A stretch of 13,709 nucleotides of DNA, taken from CAZWUZ01 sp964637655 [NCBI: uncultured bacterium]. GTDB taxonomy: Bacteria; DAOPZR01. The position numbers and the translations under genes were made by a program. Numbering within the stretch: the stretch's first letter is position 1; every line of letters begins with the position of its first letter. Positions 1 through 6,048 of this stretch are shown here, piece after piece. The notes beneath the pieces are model-generated. The model worked only from the letters and a program-made list of their open reading frames with translations, did not search any database and had not been told where the DNA came from. The stretch lies in the NCBI GenBank assembly GCA_964637655.1, contig CAZWUZ010000076.1, positions 1-13,709 on the forward strand, written 5' to 3'.

Positions 1-51
1 CGTGGGGCAAAGCGGCAGTTTACCTTTTTACCCTCTCCCTAAGGGAGAGGG
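1..51. repeat. Palindrome-bearing direct repeat, copy A
   Basis: This 51-nt segment matches 108-159 apart from one extra G in the second copy. It ends in a perfect hairpin: CCCTCTCCC at 31-39, loop TAA, and GGGAGAGGG at 43-51. No T-run follows the hairpin on either strand, so it is not a typical intrinsic terminator. It resembles the small non-coding palindromic repeats found in many copies between genes of environmental bacteria. The window starts at the first base of the unit, so further copies may lie to the left. Confidence 0.85.
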
Positions 52-65
52 CCGGGTGGCTGCCA

Positions 66-84
66 GTCATCCCGGCGGGATGAC
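66..84. repeat. Inverted repeat between the two direct repeats
   Basis: GTCATCCCG (66-74) and CGGGATGAC (76-84) form a perfect 9-bp stem around a single G. It sits in the spacer separating the two larger repeat copies and may belong to a composite repetitive element of about 107 nt. No function can be assigned. Confidence 0.75.
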
Positions 85-92
85 GCCGCAGT

Positions 93-109
93 CGCTGCCG
101 CAGGCAGCG
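93..109. repeat. Inverted repeat at the start of repeat copy B
   Basis: CGCTGCC (93-99), loop GCA, and GGCAGCG (103-109) form a 7-bp hairpin. Its right arm runs into the first bases of repeat copy B. With the 66-84 stem and the two 9-bp hairpins, this gives four stem-loops within 160 nt. Confidence 0.7.
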
Positions 110-159
110 TGGGGGCAAAGCGGCAGTTTACCTTTTTACCCTCTCCCTAAGGGAGAGGG
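108..159. repeat. Palindrome-bearing direct repeat, copy B
   Basis: Second copy of the left-edge repeat, 107 nt downstream of the first, with one extra G. It carries the same hairpin, CCCTCTCCC at 139-147 and GGGAGAGGG at 151-159. It is followed directly by a purine-rich stretch containing GGGTGAGGG (162-170) and then the start of the first gene. The unit therefore forms the 5' leader of the FecR-TPR gene, if transcription begins further upstream. Confidence 0.85.
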
Positions 160-165
160 AAGGGT

Positions 166-172
166 GAGGGGG
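166..172 (+). promoter_or_regulatory. Ribosome binding site of the FecR-TPR gene
   Basis: GAGGGGG lies 8 nt upstream of the ATG at 181, good Shine-Dalgarno spacing, and it supports that start. The site sits 6 nt after repeat copy B. The repeat's left arm CCCTCTCCC could pair with GGGTGAGGG (162-170), which contains the site, with one mismatch. No -35/-10 pair is evident in 1-165. Confidence 0.6.
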
Positions 173-180
173 CCTTAGCC

Positions 181-927
181 ATGAAGAACGTTCTGCTGAT
201 ACTCGCACTGATGGTGCTGCTGGCACTGCCCGCCATGGCGGAGAAGGCGGCGACGCTGGAGAGTTTCAGCGGACCGGTTGAGGTCCGCGCCACTGCGTCC
301 GGCGCCTGGACCGCGGCGACTGCCGGCATGGACCTCGACCGCGCCGCCACCGTGCGCGCCGGCGTCAACGCCACCGCGAAAATCGTTGCGGTCAACGGTC
401 GCACCTTCCAGCTCCGCCCCAACTCGCAGTTTGCTGTGCAACTCCTGCTCGTCACCGTGCCCGCCAATGAGCGCGTGGCGCAGCTGCGCCAGCAGATGGC
501 GAATCAGCCGCAGCGCAGCACCGCGGTGGTCGGGGCCATGGGCGTGCGCGGCGAAGGCATCGACGAGGCGCGCGTCAACCGTTACCTCGTCTGGGAAGAG
601 TCAGTCAGCGAAGAGGACAAGCAGGTCCAGCAACTGTATAACACCGGCATTTCGCTGCTCAAGGGCGGCATGGTCGACGAGGCGCTGGCGCAGTTCCAGG
701 CCATCGTCGCCGACCACGCGACCAGCAGCGTCGTCGATGACGCCGCCTACATGGTCGCCAACATCTTCGAGCGCGACCTCAAGGCCCCCGACGTCGCGCG
801 CGAGCAGTACGCGCGCTTCGTCGAGACCTATCCGCGCAGCCAGTTCCGCCACGCCGCCGAGCGCGCCGTCCAGCGCCTCGCCGCCGCGGTTCCGGTTTCT
901 TCGCCCGAGGCAACCACGGAACAATAG
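181..927 (+). CDS. Secreted FecR-like domain protein with C-terminal TPR repeats
   Basis: The protein has 248 residues. Residues 1-20 are a Sec signal peptide with a Leu-rich core and cleavage after AMA; there is no lipobox cysteine. Residues about 24-86 fit the FecR fold: a G-x-V-x-V strand start, a Trp-Thr-x-A-x-x-G-x-x-L-type segment, and a dGrtfqLrPnSqf-like end. Residues about 148-235 are helical TPR-like repeats of the kind seen in BamD/YbgF-type periplasmic proteins, with GGMVDEALAQF and ARFVETYPRSQ as landmarks. The tail is Pro/Glu/Thr-rich. FecR-like domains outside iron signalling often occur in envelope or surface-polymer proteins, so a periplasmic scaffolding role is likely but inferred. 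A GAGGGGG site supports the start. The stop is 4 nt before the next gene, so the two are probably cotranscribed. No metal or sigma/anti-sigma partner is visible. Confidence 0.9.
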   Translation: MKNVLLILALMVLLALPAMAEKAATLESFSGPVEVRATASGAWTAATAGMDLDRAATVRAGVNATAKIVAVNGRTFQLRPNSQFAVQLLLVTVPANERVAQLRQQMANQPQRSTAVVGAMGVRGEGIDEARVNRYLVWEESVSEEDKQVQQLYNTGISLLKGGMVDEALAQFQAIVADHATSSVVDDAAYMVANIFERDLKAPDVAREQYARFVETYPRSQFRHAAERAVQRLAAAVPVSSPEATTEQ

Positions 928-2160
928 CGTCTTGGTCAAAAAGTCGTCAGGAATATTGCGCAGGGGTTGGTGTGTTCTATTTCTCGTGATAGGCGTATCG
1001 ACAGCATGTTTACTTCCGGCAAGTTCCGCGTATGCGTGGACAGATACCGGCAGCAGTACAATATACGTTTTCCCTACCGGGAACGGGACGTTGCCGATAG
1101 CGGCTGACACGACAACTGCATGTACGTCAATTACACAAGCGATAGCGCTGGCCAATCCGGCAAACGGCATGGACACTATAGTTGTTTACAGCAAACCAGG
1201 CGGGGCTTCATATTGGGAGACATTTATCGTTGATACCGGGATGGCGGTTGTTTCTTATCGTTTCTTGCATGGCAGTGACACAGGTGGTGGTCCGGATACC
1301 TGGCCACTCATAGCCAACACAGCCGACAGCATTATCACCATGAAATATCAGAGTTCCCTTTCCGGATTCGTTGTCGATGGCACAGATACTTCATTGCCAA
1401 GCAAACAGGCAATAGTCATCAAGTCTGACAACGTGACCATTACTCAGGTTAGAGTGACCGGAAGATGGTATGGAATTTACATGGCCGGCGCGCGTTTCGG
1501 GAGTATCAGCAATGTAGAATATCATAACACAAAGTACGGACTGTTTATGCTCGGAGGCAGTGACAGCAATGTGATATCCGGAAATTATGCGCATGATAAC
1601 GGGGAATATGGAATGTACTTATGCGCTAATTCCGGCAATATAGTTTCTGGCTGCACAATCACCAGAAATGGCTCGTATGGTTTCTATGCAGACACCATTT
1701 CGGCAACAGTCATCACCGGAAATACATGCCGACAGAACTCAGACGCTGGAATGGCATTGCTGACTTCACATGATAACCTGGTGTTGGGGAATGTTCTTGA
1801 ATACAACGACTATGGTTTGCTGTTATCGTCAACGGATCGAACACAAGTACGGGGAAACCGTATTGCGGCTAGCCGCACGCATGGATTGGGAATTTGGGGG
1901 GGGAAGAGCAACGATGTTGCCTGCAATGATTTTGACTCCAACGCACAATACGCATATGCTTTCTCCAATCCGGCGCAGGCGGATACATTTGTCAAGAACA
2001 ATATCCGCTTGGTTACACCGAATACAGATAGCGGCGTATGGGCGGCAGCCACCGGATGGACATTCGACGGCCGACGCAACTACTTTTTTACGAGCGATTC
2101 AGCAGGTGTTGCTGCTGCGATAGACGGAGGGGCGCGTGATTCATTTGTGCGTATACCTTT
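928..2160 (+). other. AT-richer segment inside a GC-rich locus (probable transferred module)
   Basis: Hand counts give 25/60 G+C at 1501-1560 and 28/60 at 1741-1800, against 47/60 at 2161-2220 and 43/60 at 3121-3180. The segment uses ATA, TTA, GGA and AAT codons freely, which the beta-helix parts of the downstream paralogue rarely do. It starts just after the FecR-TPR stop and ends within the codons of a PFRL motif where the beta-helix meets the first FnIII domain. Confidence 0.75.
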
Positions 2161-4714
2161 TCGGCTCGGACGGGTGGACACGGCGCCGTATGCCGACACC
2201 ATCGCCCCGGCGGCGCCGGCGAATGTGTGGGCGGACACGGCCGGCGGCATCATCACGCTGCGCTGGTCGGCGGCGAGCACCAACGAGGAAATCGGCGGCG
2301 CACTGACCGACCTGGCGGGCTATCGCATTTATCGTAGCGCGCTTGCGAACCCAAGCAACTGGGGCATCCCCGTCGGGAGTACGGCGGCGGGGGATACGGA
2401 TTTCACGGACAGTATTGCCCACGGCCGCTACTATTACCGGGTGACTGCCTACGACAACCACAGCCCGTGGGAAAACGAGTCGTGGTATTCGCTGACTGCC
2501 GTGGCGCTGCTCAACGATGCGCCGACAGCCAATGCGGGGAGTGACACCATTGCCGGGCTGACCGCGTTTGTGCTCAACGGCAGTGCGTCCACCGACACGA
2601 ACGGTGACACGCTCGCGTATGCCTGGACGCAACTCAGCGGGCCGGATAGCGCGGGCATCGCTGGTTTCGCTGCGGCGGTGGCGACGGTAATCTCCGGGGT
2701 GATACCGGGAACCTATGTCTTCCAGCTGACGGTCACTGATTCGCTGGGGGCGTCGGCGATTGACACGGTGAGCGTTATTGCTATGGACAGCGCCCCGCCG
2801 GCGTGCGGCAGCACCGCGGTAGTCATCAATGGCGACACGCCGGTCACGACATCGGCAGCGGTGACCCTGACCATCAGCAGCGACACGCTGGCCTATCAGA
2901 TGCGCATCGGCAGTGATTCAGCATTTACCGGAAGCAGCTGGGAAACCTACACGACGAGCAAAGCGTGGCCGCTGGGTGACACCAACGGCGTGCGCGAGGT
3001 CTGGGTGCAGTTCCGCAACTACTTCGGCATCGTTTCGGGTGTTGATTTCGACACCATCACGCTCGACACCCGGGTGGCGGATTCGGCGTCGGTTCAGGTG
3101 ATGGCTGACGGCAGCGAAACGTCGGTGGTGTCGGGGGTCAACATCACGCTGCGCCTGACGCTGGCGGCCGGGACCGACACGGGCGGGCTGCTGTACATCG
3201 TGCGCGAGTTTTCCGGCACGGAAGGCGCCACCTGGCAGAACTGGCCGGCCACGGACAGTATCGCTTTTGTTTTGAGCCCGGGCGCTGATACCAAGACCCT
3301 GTACCTGACCATCCGCGATGCGTACGGTAACCTGCTGGTCGATACCACGCAGGTGAAACTGGTCGCGGTACCGACGCCGGTCAGCAATTTCATCGGGCAG
3401 GCACTTAACGGAGGCAGTGTACTGCTGACGTGGAACCATTCCACTGCGGCGGATCGCGACACGTATGTCATCTACATGAGCGGAGCGGGGGGCACACTCG
3501 GGTATGACACGGTCATCGCGCAACTTGATGCCACCTTGACCCAGTATGAGACCGGGCCGTTCCCTGCGGGTGACAGTTATACGTTCGGCATCCGCGTCAT
3601 CGGCAGCAGCGGAGCCATGGAACAGAATACCGACCGTCAGGTGACGGTGACCGTGGTTGCAGACACCAGCAACCTGACCGCGGTCATTTTCAATCCGCAG
3701 GCCGGCAGAAACTTCGGCGGTGACGTCTGCGAAGTGCATGCGCGGCTGCAGGGTGATCAGTCGGGGCACACGAATATCCGGATGCTTTTCCAGTATCGCC
3801 CTGCGGGCGGGGCGTGGCTCAACATGTCGCCGACGGCGAACAGCAGTGCGCATCGCCCCAACCCGGCGTACCCGAACGGCAATTCCGGGCAGGCGAGTGT
3901 GCACTGGGATATCAGCGCCCTTGCCTCCGGGGCATATGCCTTGCGCGCGGTGGTGCTCAGCGACAAGCCGTATGCCGACTCGACCCCGGGCGAAATCGGG
4001 GTGACCATCGACAAGGTGAACCCGTCGTCGGTGCAGGGAGTCAACAGCAACGGCAACAAGTTCGGGACGGAGAAGGTCGACAACGGTGAGACGAGCGCAC
4101 TGACGCTGCAGGACCCGGCGGATACCGGCGATTACGGGGTGACGCTGCCGGCCGGGGCGCTGAACAGCAATACCACGGTCAAACTGGTCATCTACGATGA
4201 TTCGCGCGCGGGGTTTGCCGGGGCAAACCGCCGGCAATTTGACACTGGCGGCGCGGTGCTGGAAATCACCCTCGACAACGGGCAGACGCAACTCAACGAC
4301 ACGGTGATTATCACCATCCCGTACACGGACAACAACAATGACAGCATCATCGACGGGACGCGCGTGCGTCTGTCACTGGCGACCCTCCTGTATTGGAACG
4401 GGAACATCTGGCAGGCGGTACCGCGCGGCAATGTGACCATCGATGCGGCGCGCAAGGTGTTCCTCGCCTATGTGCGGCATTTCAGCAAGTTTGCCACCGG
4501 CAAGGAGTTTCTCGGCGGCGACCTCGGGTCAGGCATGGGCGACGACATCCCGGACGGACATGTCAACCTCAACGATCTGGGCAAGTTCAACGGGGCATTC
4601 GGTACGGCGCGCGGGCATGGGCGTTTTCGCGATGATGCGGATGTCAATGCCGACGGCTTGATCAACGAAGAGGATGTGTTCGAAGTTGGACGCACCTACG
4701 GTACGGTTCCATAA
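932..4714 (+). CDS. Giant secreted beta-helix / FnIII / PKD / Ig-like protein with dockerin-like C-terminus
   Basis: The frame is open from 278, but the part before 927 is only a shadow of the FecR gene. The chosen start is TTG at 932. It gives 1260 residues with a signal peptide: KK and RR, then a hydrophobic core at 13-30, and cleavage after AYA at 35. No in-frame ATG or GTG lies near; GGAA about 10 nt upstream is a weak ribosome site. Domain order: an N-terminal beta-strand region to about 145; NosD/pectate-lyase-type beta-helix rungs at about 150-375 (repeated G-N-x-x-x and Y-G-(I/L/M)-x-(M/L) patterns); a junction motif at 383-426; FnIII at 427-527; PKD-like at 528-618; two Ig-like regions at 620-812; FnIII at about 814-910; Ig-like at 911-1027; a ZU5-like region at 1035-1190; dockerin-like at 1195-1260. 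The second EF loop (D1237, N1239, D1241, D1248) is canonical. No catalytic residues are recognisable, so it is probably a surface adhesin or glycan-binding scaffold. Confidence 0.88.
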   Translation: MVKKSSGILRRGWCVLFLVIGVSTACLLPASSAYAWTDTGSSTIYVFPTGNGTLPIAADTTTACTSITQAIALANPANGMDTIVVYSKPGGASYWETFIVDTGMAVVSYRFLHGSDTGGGPDTWPLIANTADSIITMKYQSSLSGFVVDGTDTSLPSKQAIVIKSDNVTITQVRVTGRWYGIYMAGARFGSISNVEYHNTKYGLFMLGGSDSNVISGNYAHDNGEYGMYLCANSGNIVSGCTITRNGSYGFYADTISATVITGNTCRQNSDAGMALLTSHDNLVLGNVLEYNDYGLLLSSTDRTQVRGNRIAASRTHGLGIWGGKSNDVACNDFDSNAQYAYAFSNPAQADTFVKNNIRLVTPNTDSGVWAAATGWTFDGRRNYFFTSDSAGVAAAIDGGARDSFVRIPFRLGRVDTAPYADTIAPAAPANVWADTAGGIITLRWSAASTNEEIGGALTDLAGYRIYRSALANPSNWGIPVGSTAAGDTDFTDSIAHGRYYYRVTAYDNHSPWENESWYSLTAVALLNDAPTANAGSDTIAGLTAFVLNGSASTDTNGDTLAYAWTQLSGPDSAGIAGFAAAVATVISGVIPGTYVFQLTVTDSLGASAIDTVSVIAMDSAPPACGSTAVVINGDTPVTTSAAVTLTISSDTLAYQMRIGSDSAFTGSSWETYTTSKAWPLGDTNGVREVWVQFRNYFGIVSGVDFDTITLDTRVADSASVQVMADGSETSVVSGVNITLRLTLAAGTDTGGLLYIVREFSGTEGATWQNWPATDSIAFVLSPGADTKTLYLTIRDAYGNLLVDTTQVKLVAVPTPVSNFIGQALNGGSVLLTWNHSTAADRDTYVIYMSGAGGTLGYDTVIAQLDATLTQYETGPFPAGDSYTFGIRVIGSSGAMEQNTDRQVTVTVVADTSNLTAVIFNPQAGRNFGGDVCEVHARLQGDQSGHTNIRMLFQYRPAGGAWLNMSPTANSSAHRPNPAYPNGNSGQASVHWDISALASGAYALRAVVLSDKPYADSTPGEIGVTIDKVNPSSVQGVNSNGNKFGTEKVDNGETSALTLQDPADTGDYGVTLPAGALNSNTTVKLVIYDDSRAGFAGANRRQFDTGGAVLEITLDNGQTQLNDTVIITIPYTDNNNDSIIDGTRVRLSLATLLYWNGNIWQAVPRGNVTIDAARKVFLAYVRHFSKFATGKEFLGGDLGSGMGDDIPDGHVNLNDLGKFNGAFGTARGHGRFRDDADVNADGLINEEDVFEVGRTYGTVP
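2078..2209 (+). repeat. 44-residue beta-helix/FnIII junction motif, copy in the first giant protein
   Basis: It encodes residues 383-426, beginning NYFFTSD and ending PFRL, VDTAP, AD and IAP. It aligns without gaps with three 44-residue blocks in the downstream giant protein. The composition shift falls inside it, at about 2160. Confidence 0.8.
4477..4505 (+). repeat. 29-nt identical block shared by the two giant genes (copy 1)
   Basis: It encodes HFSKFATGK just before the dockerin-like domain. All 29 nt, including third codon positions, match 12462-12490, although the flanking sequences have diverged clearly. It may reflect gene conversion, or constraint at the DNA level. Confidence 0.8.
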
Positions 4715-4719
4715 GCACC

Positions 4720-5943
4720 ATGCGCAAAGCGGTCGTCACCATGTTTCACCGGTGCAACTATGCGTGCGGGTTCTGCTATCTGCAGCCGCGCAACCGCATG
4801 GGTGACCTCGGGCCGCTCGGCACGCGGGACGGGATGCGCGCGCTGGGCGATTTGTTTGCACGGTATGGTGAGTGGGAACTACACCTGACGGGCGGCGAAC
4901 CATCCATTCATCCCGAGTTTTTTGCGGTCTGCCGCGAACTGACGGAACGGCATGTGCTGTCGCTTTCAACCAACCTCTCTTTCGATGTCGCGTTCTTTCT
5001 GCGTGCGGTCCCGGCAACACGGATAGTGAGTGTCTCGGCGACGCTGCAGCCCGAGGGTGAGCGCGACCTCGAAGGCTTCATTGCAAAACTGCACCTGCTA
5101 CGCGAAGCAGGAATCGTCTGCGCGGCAGCGTATGTGGCGACGCCGGAACGCCTCCCCGGGCTGCCCGAACTCATGGCACGATTCCGTGAAGAGCGAATAC
5201 CGCTTTGCGTGCAGGCGCTTAACGGGGAGTACCGGGGGAAAAAATTTCCGGCCGCGTACATCGAGGAGGAACAACAAGTCATCCGCGACCATTCAATCCT
5301 TTATATCTCGCCGCTGCTGCTTGATCTCGACCAGAAAAGTCATCCGCATGGTGAACCGTGCGGGGCCGGCTGTTCGCGGGTCATCGTTGACGGGATGACG
5401 GGCACCATACGCCCCTGCGCACATCTTCCCGCCATCGGCGACCTGCAGACGGGAAAACTGCGTCTGTTGTCAAAACCGCTGCACTGTCCCGTGGGGGAAT
5501 GCATCTGCGAATTGAACGACACGCTGCAGCAGTTTCACGAGGAGCGGCTGGCCCACCATTATGCGGTGCAGACGGCAATTACTGCGGCCGAGTGGCATGA
5601 TTTTGTGGCGATGGCAACACGCAACCGCGATTGGCGCGGGCAGGTGCTGTCTATGTTGACAGAGGCACAACCGCGTCCGTTGTGGGTCTGGGGGACGGGG
5701 ATGGCGGCACGACAATGGCTGCCGCTGTTGCAGGAAAAAGGATTGCAGGTTGCCGGTTTTGTGGCGGGAGCAGCAGGAGAGGCGTCGCCGCTGCCGGATG
5801 TGCCGGTTGCTGCACCGGAAACACTGCGTGCCATGCGCGGGACGGTGAAACCGTATCTGCTTGTGGCATCGAATCATGCGCATGAAATTGCAGCAACACT
5901 TGAAGAGTACGGATGGCGGTGGCGGGAAGATTACTGCTACTAA
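4720..5943 (+). CDS. Radical SAM protein with SPASM-like cysteines and C-terminal Rossmann-like domain
   Basis: The protein has 407 residues and no signal peptide, so it is cytoplasmic. C12, C16 and C19 form the CxxxCxxC motif that binds the SAM-cleaving [4Fe-4S] cluster, and GGEP at 58-61 is the SAM-contacting motif. The TIM-barrel core runs to about residue 205. A second cysteine group (C214, C218, C233, C256, C261, C263) resembles a SPASM/auxiliary-cluster region, as in peptide- or cofactor-modifying enzymes. Residues about 318-407 look like a Rossmann-type domain: LWVWGTGMAA gives a GxGxxA loop, followed by AGFV and later YLLVASNHAHEI. The stop of the upstream giant gene is only 5 nt before the ATG; with no clear Shine-Dalgarno site, translational coupling is likely. 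The substrate is unknown. Candidates are a peptide, a cofactor, or a sugar/glycan precursor for the neighbouring surface proteins. Confidence 0.9.
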   Translation: MRKAVVTMFHRCNYACGFCYLQPRNRMGDLGPLGTRDGMRALGDLFARYGEWELHLTGGEPSIHPEFFAVCRELTERHVLSLSTNLSFDVAFFLRAVPATRIVSVSATLQPEGERDLEGFIAKLHLLREAGIVCAAAYVATPERLPGLPELMARFREERIPLCVQALNGEYRGKKFPAAYIEEEQQVIRDHSILYISPLLLDLDQKSHPHGEPCGAGCSRVIVDGMTGTIRPCAHLPAIGDLQTGKLRLLSKPLHCPVGECICELNDTLQQFHEERLAHHYAVQTAITAAEWHDFVAMATRNRDWRGQVLSMLTEAQPRPLWVWGTGMAARQWLPLLQEKGLQVAGFVAGAAGEASPLPDVPVAAPETLRAMRGTVKPYLLVASNHAHEIAATLEEYGWRWREDYCY

Positions 5944-5986
5944 GCAGAACCCATTAGCAAACAAAACAATTGTAAAAAAGAATACA
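5944..5986 (+). promoter_or_regulatory. AT-rich stretch upstream of the promoter (UP-element candidate)
   Basis: This intergenic stretch is markedly A-rich (ACAAAACAAT, then TGTAAAAAAG) in an otherwise GC-rich locus. It directly precedes a -35 hexamer, as expected of an alpha-CTD-binding UP element. It includes the small palindrome ACAATTGT at 5966-5973. No terminator hairpin for the upstream operon is visible here. Confidence 0.4.
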
Positions 5987-6016
5987 TTGACGGGCATGCT
6001 CCTGGCGTGGTACAAT
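5987..6016 (+). promoter_or_regulatory. Sigma70-type promoter of the second giant gene
   Basis: TTGACG (5987-5992), an 18-nt spacer, and TACAAT (6011-6016) form a near-consensus pair. TG at 6008-6009 before the -10 gives an extended -10. Transcription would start near 6022-6024, leaving a leader of about 25 nt before the ATG at 6049. This argues against translation from GTG 6007 or ATG 6019, which lie upstream of the predicted transcript start. The second giant gene can therefore be transcribed independently of the first operon. Confidence 0.65.
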
Positions 6017-6032
6017 CCATGTATATTGGGTC

Positions 6033-6039
6033 GGGAGGG
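6033..6039 (+). promoter_or_regulatory. Ribosome binding site of the second giant gene
   Basis: GGGAGGG lies 9 nt upstream of the ATG at 6049, a strong Shine-Dalgarno match at good spacing. It decides the start in favour of 6049 over the longer reading from 6007. Confidence 0.75.
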
Positions 6040-6048
6040 CGTGTTCCC

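Noticed and set aside
31-51. Hairpin as an intrinsic terminator
   Set aside because: The stem is strong, but no T-run follows on either strand; the duplicate at 139-159 directly precedes a gene's ribosome site.
1-160. CRISPR-like array
   Set aside because: Only two repeat copies with one spacer that itself contains inverted repeats, and no cas genes nearby; the repeat is longer than usual for CRISPR.
278-931. Extension of the first giant gene upstream to 278
   Set aside because: This part overlaps the FecR-TPR gene in another frame and is Arg/Ser/Pro-rich junk. The signal peptide begins only after 932.
2918-4291. 457-codon open frame on the - strand
   Set aside because: Antisense shadow of the first giant gene, with the same biased composition.
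6007-6048. GTG 6007 or ATG 6019 as start of the second giant gene
   Set aside because: Both lie at or before the predicted transcription start and lack a ribosome site, and they would place 10-14 residues before a normal signal peptide. ATG 6049 has GGGAGGG at good spacing.
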